A stretch of DNA of 64,000 nt. Origin: Benincasa hispida (Eukaryota > Streptophyta > Magnoliopsida > Cucurbitales > Cucurbitaceae). The first letter of the stretch is position 1, and each line of letters starts with the position of its first letter. The position numbers and the translations under genes are program-made. The notes beneath the pieces are model-generated. The model was not told the origin of the DNA. It did not search any database and saw only the letters and a list, made by a program, of their open reading frames with translations. The stretch spans positions 2,659,226 to 2,723,225 of the forward strand of contig NC_052357.1 of NCBI RefSeq assembly GCF_009727055.1. Reading direction: 5' to 3'. This document shows, piece after piece, positions 44,675-56,620 of this stretch.

Positions 44675-46593
44675 TGAAGGGATCGAATCCCAAGCGGAAG
44701 CGTGTGAACGCCTTGCATTTAGAAATCCAATTTTTAAAGAAACAAAAACAGTAAAATAAAATATGTAATTTTAGGATATGCATTCAAAAAAAAAAAAAAA
44801 ACATAGGCATGTTTGAAAAGGGAAGAATAGGAGAAATTACAACTTACCTTTGTTGGTTCCTCTAGTTTTCTTCTTCCACCGTTGTTAATAATCTGAACTC
44901 ACCAATGAGGTTACCTTGCTATTCTCCAGGATTCAAAGAACTTAAAAGTGTGTTCTCTGATAACTGTGAGGAGGAAAGGGGTAAAGAATTCTAGAGAGAA
45001 GTTAGAGAGAAGGTGGAGGCTAGGTTTTTGTGTGATATTAAAACATTTTCCTAAAATGGCTACAAGGATGTTTTTATATGGAGAAGGGTTAATCCTTTCT
45101 CTAAGAATTTTTTTTTATACCCTTATTGCTAATTAATTAAATAATCCTTATTTAGTTAATTGACATATTAATTAAATAACCATATATTAAATCCTATTTA
45201 ATATACATTTAATTCATCATCATAAATATTATATTTTTATGCTAACCTCCAATCTCCATTATTTCTTAATCAATTAATCAACCATTAATAATTAAGTAAG
45301 TAACTATATTAAATCATATTTAATGTTGAGTTAATTAATATATAAATATCATATATTTATACGTATACATCTCTTTATGAATCTAATTTATATGTATCCA
45401 ATATTTGAATCTTATTCAAATATATCTCTCTTACATAACTTGGATTATAGATCATATCTATAATTAACCATTATTTATTAATCTCATTAATATAAAATTT
45501 CCTCATTTTATTTGAATAATTCAAATCATTCTTCGTTAATATCCTTTTGTGAGCTACCGAGGGGATCTCATGGACCGACAGATTAGAAGCTCCAATGATA
45601 TAAGATTAATTGATTAAACTCCTTTAATCCAATTAATCAATATTCATTAACTACAAATTACTCCACTAAAGACCGATAGTTGCACTCTTCGCATTGTAGA
45701 TATATTTATGTATCCATAGATATAATCAATCAACAGAATGATGACCCTTCACAAATGCTCATAACTACAGTTGGGTCAAAATACCATTTTACTCCTACAG
45801 TTACATCTAACTCTTTAAGTACCACTGATTTCGCTAATGAATAAACAGTTTATAGTCCAACCATAAACTAACACCTCTCGAACCAGTGAGAGGTTGAAGC
45901 CTCATTGTTAAGACCCGAAACTAGCTATTAAAGGAGCATTTTATCTACTTTCCCAATGAATGGGAAAGAGTGAATTCCATCTTGTGTAGCTGTGTTCCCA
46001 ACTCCCTAATCAGACAAATCCCCAAAATGGTAGCCTTGTTGAGTCAGCTATCATGACCACTCTCACCCATACAGATCAAAGGACTTCCGTCATAAACAAG
46101 AATTCAAACCTTACTCGGGATTAAGGTCAAGTCTCCTATGGTCATCCTAGTGAAATATTAGTTTCTTCAAGTAACGGTGTTATAAAGAGAGACTAATTAT
46201 TTTGTGGTTCGATTTATGTATAAACTCCTTTATACAGGATACCTCCACTCACATGTCTTTACATGAACAATATGGTTCATATTGTTTGTGATACGTACAC
46301 ATCTCATGTAACAATTACAAAGTGGGTCATATCCGTAGTGTTACCAAGATAAAGCACCCAATCTTCATCCATTTACTGCAGACATTTTAGGTTATTACTT
46401 GAACACGAACCACTTGTATGTCAAATACCTACTGTTCAAGTGATGCCATATAACCTTGGATCTTAGTTTATTGGATTGAATTACTATTGTCTAAATGTCA
46501 AATAAAATACCTCTGATTTTATTAGATAAATAGTTTATGTTAAAAAAACTACAAACGACGAGATACACTAGATTTAGGACATCAATCCCAATA
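44675..46593 (-). mobile_element. Copia solo LTR (A/B superfamily), minus strand
   Basis: On the minus strand it starts ATTGGGATTGATGTCC (the expected TGTTGGG start is mutated) and ends CTTCCGCTTGGGATTCGATC then CCTTCA. The body aligns with LTR A in reverse, for example GGAGCATTTTATCTACTT and GGACTTCCGTC against the copy at 19250-19420. Flanking five-mers GGTTT and TGATT do not match, so either a boundary is off or the insertion site was altered. Confidence 0.75.
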
Positions 46594-47366
46594 TGATTAT
46601 CCTCCACATGACTATAATTCAATTATTTGAGAACTAACCTTCAAATATAACAAAGTTCACTTAAACTTTTCCAAAAACCCTAATTTGATCCAATGTAGGG
46701 TTTACTCTGCAATTTGGTATTTTAATTACTTTAAAATTAACTTAAGATCATAAAATTAATCTCCAATAAGAACTAATTCCCCTTCAATTTTCTTTAACCC
46801 CTAGTCTTGAACATTTTAGGGTTTCCCTTTCAATTTAACTCCAATTTCACTCAATTTAGGGTTTACTCACAATTAAGTTCCCTTAATTACTTAAATTATC
46901 TTAATTCCCCAAAATCAATCCAATTTAAGCTCAAAGTATCTTAATGCAATTATGACTTAAATCACGCTTGAGTACACTTAATTTTTCCCAAACCCTAATA
47001 CCATCTACTTTTAGAGGTTCCACCTTATACTTTAATCCTTAAATTACCTTAAAATAACTTAAAATTCCAAATTAATTCAACCCCAAGATCAAAGCATCTT
47101 ACTGATATCCATTAGAACTTAAATTAAGATTAGAAACACCTTAATTAATCTTAATTTTGTCCAATTTTACCTTATTTTCTCATTGACCCTGACAAATTAA
47201 TCCCTTAATCATCTTTAAAATTAACTTAGGATCCCAAATACTTCTAATTTTAGGTTTAAAATATCACTATAATACCAAATGAATCCTAATAATGCTTAAG
47301 AACACCTTAATTGACCTAAAATTGAATTTCTAGCTTTTAATAACAGACAATAAATGACAGACATAA
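46594..47366. other. AT-rich flank with no gene
   Basis: Rich in ACCCTAATTT / TTAGGGTTT words and CTTAATT runs, on the minus strand resembling a degenerate tandem of TTAGGGTTT-like units. It is not a telomere array, because units are dispersed and irregular. No protein frame. Collinear with 48821-49411 across the inserted solo LTR. Confidence 0.4.
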
Positions 47367-47371
47367 GTCAT

Positions 47372-48815
47372 TGATAACATGTAGAAATATAAGTTATTCT
47401 CTCTCTTTTATCTAAAATAATTAGGAAAAAACTCTGAAAATGCGACACTTTGCTAAGAAAATTCATAGAAATAATTGCAACATGCATCACACACACTCAA
47501 TGCCTAATCTGCCTATTTTAAAGCAAAAATCACTTTGTTTAAGTGCAGAATGTCTGCTGATGCAATCGAATGAGAATTCTCAACGCTTACATATGATCGA
47601 ATAGTTGGCAAAGTCAGTGACTCTAAGCAATGAGACATGACATGACACGACACGTGGGGAGTGGAGGTTAAATCAAAGATTGAGTTGGTGGCTGATGAGA
47701 AAGTTTTGATGAAAAGCCAATGAACTTCTGACGTGTAGCAGACAACACATTAGGATATGAAATTTAATACACCTTATTAGCACAATCATGAGCTAGAGAA
47801 GAAAAGCTATCCTCTGACGTCTATAAATAGCCATGAAATCACCATGTAAAACATGGGATTTCTTAGAAGAAAAAAAAAATAAAACCCTGTAAAAAATTCC
47901 TCTCTTACATCCATTAAAAAAAAAACCTTAGTAAGAACTTCAGTTTCCCGTGGAAGTAGAAGAGAAACTTCATCTTTCAACACTTGTAGTAAAGTAGTCA
48001 TTGAGGAAGCTGGGGGAAGTAAGAAATTGTGCACCACGACTTGACTCTCTATCCTTATTCCTTACCTTAAGTGTATTTGTATTGTTTAAACATTGAAAAT
48101 ACTCGTTTCTTCAATATGAATACATACTCATTTCATCTTTTATCCATCCTCTCCATATTCATTATGAGCAGCTAAATTATGTATGGGTTGAGAAGAATCT
48201 AGCTAACATGAACTAAGCAATATTTAAACCATGCATTTTACTTGTTTTATATATGTCGGATGAAATACTTGGATAACTCAAAAGATTACTCTAAGTAAAT
48301 TAGATTTCCGTTTGAAAGAACTAGAGATTTAGAACTCATAAAACAAGAAGACAAGTTCCTTAGAAATAAGTAGCATCTTTTGCATTATACACTCATCGTA
48401 TGCATCCTAGAGATAGGATAGTGTGGCTATGTAAACTGAGAAGTGTAAGTTATAATTTCGAGTGCACTGCTTGAACGCATGATCCATATATTTACTTACG
48501 GATTGTTAGTGAATATTCTTCTCAACTCTATCATCGCATATCTACCTTTCATCGTATATACTGGTTCACTCAAAGTATAAACCCCATCGCACATAATTTA
48601 GCGTTAGAGTAGTACCAAAATCAATCATCTGATTAGTATTCAATCGCATCAAGATCAAAGCGTTAGTTTTTATTGCATACTTGTAAAGCAATCCCTGAGT
48701 TCAACCCTGAATTTACAAGACTCTAGTTGAACTTGCACTTAGGTTCGACTAGATAAAATTGTGCTTTATAACCTCACAGTCAATATTCATTTCATCGCAC
48801 GCTATGATCGCATCA
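47372..48815 (+). mobile_element. Gypsy-type solo LTR (family E), TSD GTCAT
   Basis: A 1444-base LTR from TGATAACATGTAG to ATGATCGCATCA with exact duplication GTCAT (47367-47371, 48816-48820). A TATA motif lies at 47822-47829 (GTCTATAAATAGCC). The 3' part has CCTGAGTTCAACCCTG, homologous to gypsy 2 and to the solo LTR at 40896. It begins with the GAAA-loop hairpin (47374-47397). Confidence 0.92.
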
Positions 48816-48820
48816 GTCAT

Positions 48821-49411
48821 CTTACCTATTATTAGATTTAGCTTACCTCAAAGTTTGGACGTCCAATTTTCCCTAGAACTTTTGGAATCGATCAAACTCT
48901 TCATGATGTTCTGTTTTCTGGTGAGAATTTTCAAATCTTAAAATAAAGAATTTCAACTAATAATAATCAAAGACCATAGGACTCTATAGGTAACTTAGAA
49001 GTATCTTACCTTCAAATGTGGAGCCTCGATTCAACTTCCAAGTCCATGCATTTTTTATAAAACCAAGAGCCCCTATTTTTCGTCCAACTTCGATAACCAC
49101 TGATTTCTTCTTTTCCCTTGTTTTTCTGGCAACGATTTTTCAAATCAAACCCTCCACGATCTTCCCCTCTATTTCCTCTTTAGTTTAGTTCCATTTTTGC
49201 CCAATTTTCCTCCACAAAAATGTCTTAAAAAAACCCTGACTCGAGATCTTTCTTCTTGGCCTTTTTCCATTGACCAAACCCCAAACTTAAAATTCCAACT
49301 TTCCTCTTCACCTACCAGAACCTGCTTGAGATTCCCATGACTTTAGCTGACCAACCCTTCACCTTTAAATTATCCAATGAGAAAAGTTGATAAAAATTAA
49401 CCAAATTTACC
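48821..49411. other. Flank of the large hAT element
   Basis: No gene found. Pyrimidine-rich plus strand with CCTCTATTTCC and TTTTCCTCCAC. It continues at 63427 beyond the hAT element, as the CTAGAAAC duplication shows. Confidence 0.4.
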
Positions 49412-49558
49412 CTAGAAACTAGGGGTGTACATAGTCTAGGTTGGGAGAATTTTGTGGACCAACCCAAAAATTTGTGTTGGCTAACAATGAACCCTATTAG
49501 TTCATTTTTGGAGGGTCAACCCAACCCAACCCAACCCAAAATTTTCGGGTTGGGCCGG

Positions 49559-51231
49559 TGATAATAGGCAGAAATGCACGTTATCATAGTGCTAAGTTCT
49601 TAAACAATGTTGGATTGCGTTGATGAAATATGTTAATTTGCGTCCATTAAGCATCAATTTTATAATATTGCGGTCACATGCATTCAACGCATTAAAACAG
49701 TTGATTTTTGTATTTTTGTGCAGAATATGCGTTAATGTAATGCAAGAATTATGATCACAGGAAATCATTGGTCGAACGCAACTTTACCGTAAGGCTTTGC
49801 GATGATTTTGTTCGCAAACATTCGCCCGAGAAGGATCGCCGCAACTTGGTCAATGCAGCATGGTGGGCGCATCTGGGTGAAAGGCTAATTAATCAAGATG
49901 GGACAGAAAGTTTATGACAGTCGAATCCGAATTAAGTTGACAGCCGATAACGGTCAAAAAGTACATTCAGCTTTTCGGTGACAAATATTCGGCGCATCAG
50001 TCAGGAATTAAAGTCGTCCCATTTGTACAATCATGACATTCACCTTGGATGTCTATAAATACCAAGGGTAGCCTTCAGAAAAGGGGTTGATGAGTTGAAC
50101 AGTTCACCATTCTTTAGTTCGAAGTTCATACGCACGTCTTTGTTCTTAGTTTTCTTTCATTTTAAGGCGGACGCGAGAGAAGAGGTTGTGCCAAAAGATC
50201 GTTCCGGTAAGCTTGGGAGAGCACCGGAAGCTTCAAGGACAGAGAGAGGGTCGACGCCTGCAGGAGCAGGAACATCTTTAAAACCAAATAGAGATTGCAG
50301 TGTAAAAGCCTCGGGCAGCAAGGAATTGCTACCAGGCTCTCTACCTTTAACTTCCATTGTCATTTTGTACTCAACTCATTTATAAAAATGGAATTTCCTT
50401 CTCTATATCTGTTCACTCTCTGTTATTCACGCATGAGTAGCTAAATCAGTTGAATGGGCGGAGAAGCATTTAGCTAGTACAACTAGGGAATCTTCATTCC
50501 TTGCGATTATCTTGTATTATGTATGCTTCATTCGTCCATTAGAGATACTCAGGTGGGTAGTCTAAGGACAGGATCTAGACTTGGGAAGGTCAGGTTAGAA
50601 TCTAGACTCGGAAGAGCCAGATTAGAACGCATAAACAAGAGATAAGAGCTAAGGAATGAGCACTATTTGTTATCAACGCATCGCATACATCCTAGAGATT
50701 GGATATGATTATATGCGGTCACTTTGCTTTTATGCATTTTGCATCATCGCATAGGACAAGAATAGAGACTTAGGGATAAGCTCTATGGACACTTTTGCAT
50801 TCAACACATGTGTCCTACACTTAGGAGCATCAAATTTGCATTGGAAAATGACTTGTTGTGCATGGTTGTAATATGATCGCATAGTCTGATGCATTCCCAA
50901 GTAACGGTAGCTAAAGATTTTCTCAACTCGTTCATCGCATACTCATTGCATCTATCACGTAACTGCCTTTTCTCAACTCAGCCTCATTTGTTTATTTATT
51001 TCTTGTCAACGCAATCAAACAACAAACCAACAATTTATTTACTTGGTTACCGTAAGGTTTTCATAAAAATTACCAACGCAATCTATTTTCATAAGTCTCT
51101 GTGTTCGACCCTGGACTTACCAGGAAACTCAGAGGAATTTACATTTGGATTCCGCTGGAGAAACTTGAGTGCACAACGCAATTTCAGCAACGCATAGCAT
51201 CCACATTTCCACTTCATAAAATCAACCATCA
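49559..51231 (+). repeat. 5' LTR of gypsy element 2
   Basis: Starts TGATAATAGGCAGAAATG and ends AAAATCAACCATCA. A TATA box (TATAAATA) lies at 50054-50061. A 96-codon frame at 50095-50385 overlaps the probable R/U5 region and recurs in the 3' LTR, so it is LTR sequence, not a gene. Rich in GCAT words (ATCGCATACA and similar). Confidence 0.95.
50054..50061 (+). promoter_or_regulatory. TATA box in gypsy 2 LTR
   Basis: TATAAATA within GATGTCTATAAATACCAAGG; the identical block recurs in the 3' LTR at 58393-58400. Likely the element's RNA polymerase II promoter. Confidence 0.75.
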
Positions 51232-51237
51232 AGTTTT

Positions 51238-51254
51238 TGGCGTCGTTGCCGGGG
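51238..51254 (+). other. Primer-binding site, tRNA-Asp type
   Basis: TGGCGTCGTTGCCGGGG, one base off the tRNA-Asp complement, six bases after the LTR end. Same primer class as gypsy elements 1 and 3. Confidence 0.85.
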
Positions 51255-51299
51255 ACTTTGGCAAAATAGTTTGCTAACGGTAATTTTTCTGATTTCTTT

Positions 51300-52930
51300 G
51301 CAGACTCTCAATCCCTGGCAAATTACGACCCGGAGATCGAGAGAACGTTTAGAAGGAGATTGAGAGAACGCCAACAGCAACCACAGTCAAATAAAGAAGA
51401 GATGGCAGAGTAGCCTAGAAATGGAGCACCAAATGATAACAACGTCATGTGAATCAAATTCTGTTGGCAAACGATCGCAATAGGCCCATTAGGGACTATG
51501 CATCGCCAAAACTCTATGATTTCTTTCCAGGAATCATGAGGCTTGCCCTCAACGAAAGCCAATTCGAAATGAAGCTGGTGATACTGCAAATAATCCACAC
51601 TGCAGGTCAATTCGAAGGAAGGCGTGGTGAGGACCCACACGCCCACCTCCGAAGCTTTATTGAAATCTACAATACTTTTGTGTTCCCGAACATCTCTATC
51701 GAAGAAGTTCGACTAACTTTGTTCCCATTTTCTCTCTGTGATCAGGCTAGGAAATGGGAATATTCTCTCGAACCGAGAGAGATCACTTCTTGGGAACAGG
51801 TCGTGGAGAAGTTTATGAAGAAGTAGTTTCCACCTACCGAGAACGCTAGACGAAGGAAACTTATCACAAATTTTGAACAAAATATGGACGAATCGCTCAG
51901 CGATGCTTAGATGAGGTTTCAGAGGTTGGTCTGGGACTGTTCACATAATGAGTTGTCATACTGCCTTCAAATGGAGATTTTCTATCATGGTTTGAATCCC
52001 GCTTCACAGACCGCTACCAATACGATAGCCGCTGGTGGTCTGCTTGATAAAACGTATGACGAGGTGAAGAATATCTTAGATCGCATCTCTAAGAACTATG
52101 AAGATTGGAGAGAGAGTGACTAGAGATTGAGACTTAAAGACACTGACGCAAATAATGGTGCTATTTCCTTACTACAAAACCAGATGACCGCAATGATGAA
52201 TTTAATCCAAGGAATTACAATCAGCAGCCCAACACCGCAAATCAGACAAATCAACGCCAGCCAAAACACCGCAAGGTGTGCGACTTGCGGTGATGGGTAT
52301 GCAATGGAAGATTGCCCGCAAAATCTACAATCTATATATTTTGTAAAGAATAACCCTTTTTTGAATACCTACATCCTCAGGTGGATAAACCACCCCAATT
52401 TCGCTTAGAAGAATCAACAACAGAATTTCCAACCTGTGGCGCAAAAAGAAGGGTCACCAGGATTCTTCCCACGCAACAACAGTCAAACGAGCAATCAAGC
52501 AAGTAGCTCACAACCACTACAATCCTCTTATTTGGAGAGCCTATTGAAGCAATACATAGAGAAAAATGAAACCGTGCTTCAAAGTCAGGCTACATCCATC
52601 TGCAATCTCGAATTACAGATGGGTCAGATTGTGAGTGAGCTGAAGAGTAGACCTCAAGGGGCCTTACCGAGTTCAACAGAACTCTCATGCAACCCGGGGG
52701 ATCAAGTAAAGAGCAATGTCAGGTTGTGACATTGCGAAGTGGGAAGACTGTGGAGGGAGAAAAAATGAGCTTAGTAGAATAACTTCCATTGCAGCTGAAC
52801 CTGAGATTGCGGTGACGCAAGAAAAAGAAAGAGAAAAAGAAGCAGTAGAACCGGAGGTTGCGTCGACCTCAAAGCCAACTGAAACAAGAACCGTGAAAGT
52901 TCAGTTACCCCCTTTCCGCAGAGACTAAGG
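51300..52930 (+). pseudogene. Gypsy 2 gag
   Basis: Near 51310 a frame reads SLANYDPEIERTFRRRLRER, the usual start of this gag. The gag domain follows in an open stretch (51449-51826): RPIRDYASPKL, AGQFEGRRGEDPHAHLRSF, IEEVRLTLFPFSLCDQARKW, SWEQVVEKFMKK. After a TAG it continues with FQRLVWDCSHNELSYCLQME, GGLLDKTYDEVKNILDRIS and a CCHC-like knuckle CATCGDGYAMEDC with Tyr instead of His. The C-terminal Gln/Ser-rich part (52436-52729) gives SYLESLLKQYIEKNE. At least five stops or shifts interrupt it. Confidence 0.88.
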
Positions 52931-52972
52931 AAGAAAAAGAACAAAGAGGTACAGTATCAACGCTTCTTATCT

Positions 52973-53515
52973 ATGTTAAAGCAATTACATGTTAACATTC
53001 CTTTCAGTGAAGTGATCGAGGAAATGTCTACCTATGCCAAGTTTCTGAAGGATATGGTCACTAAGAAGAGGGAAGCTGGAAAATTGTCCATGGTAGCGTT
53101 AACGCAAAGTTCAAAATCCATAATTCCACCGAAGATAAGCGACCCTGGGAGCTTTACTATTCCTTGCTTTATAGGAGGACTGTACATCGGGCAAGCCTTG
53201 TGTGACCTGGGAGCCAGCATAAATTTGATGCCTCTGTCAATCTTTAGACAATTAAATGTGAGGCAACTTATGCCCACAATAGTGACTCTCCAACTGGTTG
53301 ATAGATCTCTGGTGCATCCAGAGGGAAAGGTGAAGGATGTGCTGATAACCATTGACAAATTTATCTTGCCATCTGACTACATCATTTTAGATTACGAGGC
53401 CGACAAAGATGTGCCCATCATTCTGGGGCGACCTTTTTTGTCAACGGGTCGTGCTCAAATTGACGTGCATAAAAGGGAAATCACTTTGAGTATCAATAGA
53501 CAGAAGCTCCTTTAA
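52973..53515 (+). pseudogene. Gypsy 2 aspartic protease, open 180-codon stretch
   Basis: The best preserved domain beside integrase: an uninterrupted frame with QLHVNIPFSEVIEEMSTYAK, then PCFIGGLYIGQALCDLGASI with the DLGA active site, QLVDRSLVHPEGKVKDVLI and VPIILGRPFLSTGRAQIDV. This enzyme cuts the Gag-Pol precursor. It lacks an own start because it is part of a polyprotein; gag upstream and the next domain are separated from it by stop or frame changes, hence a pseudogene overall. Confidence 0.88.
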
Positions 53516-53528
53516 CATAATTCGTGCC

Positions 53529-53858
53529 ATGAAGTTTCCGGATGAAGAAGACCTGCATGATTCAGATGATGGCCAAAATTCGATTGAAGAAGAAACGTTT
53601 GATGAAGAGAATGAAGAAGAGGATGCCAACGCATTCGTTGCTGCTTACAATGCAATCATAACAAAAACAAGTAAGGAAAAAGAAATGATCGCAAAGCAAG
53701 AAGTAGAGCCAACAGATCAAAGAAAAACAACGCAACCTTTCCTAGTGGAGCCACCAACACTTGAATTGAAGACCCTACCAACCCATTTAAAGTACGCATT
53801 TTTGGGGCAGAATGAGAAGCTACCAGTTATCATTCCCTCTGCATTCAACGAAGATTAG
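53529..53858 (+). pseudogene. Gypsy 2 acidic linker between protease and RT
   Basis: An open 109-codon stretch, strongly acidic (DSDDGQNSIEEETFDEENEE), followed by PPTLELKTLPTHLKYAFLGQ, which in this lineage directly precedes reverse transcriptase. The same linker ending (LPSHLKYVS) is present in gypsy 1 near 13530. Confidence 0.8.
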
Positions 53859-53859
53859 G

Positions 53860-55402
53860 AGAATGCGTTGATGTGTATTCTCAAGAAGCATGTGCGAGCA
53901 ATTGGCTGGACGCTCGCAGTCCTGCGTACTGCATGCACCGCATTCATCTTGAAGATGATCATAAAGCAACAATTGAACATCAACGTAGACTCAACCCTAC
54001 GATGAAGGAGGTCTTCAAGAAGGAGATTATCAAATGACTAGATGCGGGTATTATCTATCCTATAGCAGATAGCACATGGGTCAGCCCCGTACAGTATGTG
54101 TCGAAGAAGGGCAGCATGACGGTAGTCCCAAATGAACACAATGAACTAATACCGCAGAGGACCATCACCGGATGGCATATTTGCATGGACTACCATAAGC
54201 TAAATGCGGCTACAAAGAAAGATCATTTCCCTCTACCATTCATTGACCAAATGCTAGACCGTCTAGCTAGAAATGATTTTATTGCTTCTTGGATGGTTAT
54301 GCCAGATACAACCAAATTATGATAGCTCCAGAAGATCAAGACAAGACCACCTTCACCTACCTATATGAAATATTTGCTTTTCACCGCATGCCGTTTGGTC
54401 TTTGCAATGGCCATCTTTTTCAGATTATCTCAAGGACTCTGTGGAAATATTTATGGATGACTTCTCTGTTTATAGGAACACTTATGAAGTCTGTTTAGCC
54501 AATTTGGAGAAGATACTAAAAAGATGCGAAGAGACGAATCTGATGCGCAACTGAGAAAAATGTCATTTCATGGTGAATGAGGGTATAGTGTTGGGGCATA
54601 AGGTCTCCTGAGATGGGTTGGAGGTGGACAAAGCAAAAATTGAAAAAATTGAAAAACATCCACCACCAACTAGTGTGAAGGCTGTACAAAGCTTCTTGAG
54701 GCATGCTGGATTCTACAAACGATTTGTCAAAGACTTTTCTAAAATGGCACGAACACTGAGTGCATTGTTGGAGGCTGACAGAAAATTTGAGTTTGACAAC
54801 AACTGCCTCAACGCATTCAGAGTTTTGAAAAATGCACTGATTACCGCACCCATATTGATTGCGTCGGACTGGACACTTCCATTTGAAATAATGTGCGACG
54901 CAAGTGGGTATGCGATAGGATCACTTTAGTGAAAAAGAGAAAAGTAATCTTGTATCCTATCGCATATGCGAGTAAAACATTAAACCATGCTTAAACAAAT
55001 TATACCACCATAGAGAAAGAGCTCCTGGCAGTAATTTTTGTGTTGGAAAAATTTCGGGTATATCTGTTGGGAACAAAAGTACTCATCCACACTGATCACT
55101 CAGCAATCAAATACTTAATGACAAAGAAGGACGCAGAGTCGAGGTTGATCAGATGGGTTCTCCTCCTTAAAAAATTTGATATAGAAATAATTGACCAGAA
55201 GGGGACAGAGAATCAAGTTGCGGATCACTTGTCTAGACTAGAAAATCCTGAGGTTGACCGCAATGAGTCTGAGGTGAGTGACGTATTCCCAGATGAGCAG
55301 CTGTTCCATATAGAAGAATTTCCCTTGTATGCAGACATAGTCAATTATTTGGTTTGCGAGCAATTTCCTAAAGATTACACCTACACCAGCAGAAAAAGCT
55401 AA
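53860..55402 (+). pseudogene. Gypsy 2 reverse transcriptase and RNase H
   Basis: Fragments in shifting frames: ALMCILKKHVRAIGW, KKGSMTVVPNEHNELIPQRT, ICMDYHKLNAATKKDHFPLP, FAFHRMPFGLCN, then EIFMDDFSVYRNTYE with the FMDD active site near 54455. About 25 bases are missing between FGLCN and the following SDYLKDSVE. Then KCHFMVNEGIVLGHKVS, FYKRFVKDFSKMARTLSALL and FEIMCDASGYAIGSL (RNase H Asp intact). The open stretch 55040-55402 ends RNase H with [20 protein letters not shown] and [15 protein letters not shown]. Confidence 0.88.
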
Positions 55403-55429
55403 AAAACGAATGCAGACACTATTATTGGG

Positions 55430-56620
55430 ATGAGCCGAATCTGTATAAAAAAGATGCAGACCAGATTTTTTGATTGTGCATACCAAATGCTGTCAACAAC
55501 GAATACTATCGCAATGCCACGACTCACCATATGGTGGGCACTTTGGAGGGCAGCGCACCGCAGCCAAAGTTTTGCAAAGTGGATTCTTTTGGCCTACATT
55601 GTTCAAGGATGCGGCTGACTACGCAATGAAATGTGATTGGTGCCAACGCACAGGTAACATTTCATGGAAATATGCAATGCCAATGAACACTATCTTGGAG
55701 CTTGAATTGTTCGACGTATGTGGGATTGATTTCATGGGACCATTCTCTCTTTCGAATGGTAAAAATTTTATTTTATTAGCGGTCGATTATGTCTCCAAGT
55801 GGGTAGAGGTAATAGCATGTGCCACAAGTGATGTGACGGTAGTCTCCCAGTTCCTGAAGAAACATATTTTCAATCATTTTGGCACTCCCCGTGCCATCAT
55901 AAGTGATGAAGGATCCCACTTTGTCAATCGCAATATCAAGGAGCTGTTGCGCAAATACAACATTCTCCACAAAGTGGCCACCACATACCATCCGCAGATG
56001 AATGGTCAGGCCGAGGTGTCCAATCGAGAAATTAAGCTGATACTTGAGAAGGTAGTGAGGCCTTCACGAACGAATTAGGTAACAAAGCTTGATGATACGT
56101 TATGAGCATACCGGACCACATTTAAAACACCCATAGGTATGTCCCCATATGCGTTGGTATTTGGTAAAGCGAGTCATTTACCTTTGGAGCTGGAATATAA
56201 GGCACTGTGGGCGGTAAGAAAGCTAACTTTGATTTGAAGAAAGCAGGAGAAGCGCGAAAAATATAATTGGTCGAGCTAGAAGAATGGAGGATCAACGCAT
56301 ATGAAAATGCGAAGATTTATAAAGAGCGCACCAAGCGCTGACATGAAAAATGCATATACGGTAAGAACCTTTAAGTCGGGCAAAAGGTCTTACTCTTCAA
56401 CTCAAGACTGCGGCTCTTCCCGAGAAAATTAAAATCACGCTGGTCCGGACCTTCATCATTAAAGAAATATTTCCACATGGTATAGTGGAGTTGATCACTA
56501 AGGATGACAATCGAACATTTAAGGTTAAATGGACAGCGAGTCAAGGCATATTGCGGAGCTGATTTCCAGCCAGAAACAGCTTCAGTGAAGCTGAAAAATC
56601 CGGACTACCCCTTACTTGAT
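55430..56620 (+). pseudogene. Gypsy 2 integrase, H2C2 and DD35E intact
   Basis: A 202-codon open stretch (55470-56078) contains the H2C2 finger ([19 protein letters not shown], then [11 protein letters not shown]) and a complete core: [19 protein letters not shown] (Asp), [18 protein letters not shown] (Asp) and [16 protein letters not shown] (Glu). I count exactly 35 residues between the second Asp and Glu. The C-terminal domain (56079-56620) is frameshifted but shows [20 protein letters not shown] and [17 protein letters not shown]. No chromodomain is visible, as usual for Athila/Tat elements. Confidence 0.9.

Noticed and set aside
46600..47050. CCCTAA/TTAGGG-like words suggesting an interstitial telomere
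   Set aside because: Scattered and not tandem; explained by AT-rich composition with TTAGGGTTT words.
50095..50385. 96-codon frame, possible small protein
   Set aside because: Falls in the R/U5 part of the gypsy 2 LTR and recurs with changes in the 3' LTR (58434-58688); LTR sequence, not a gene.
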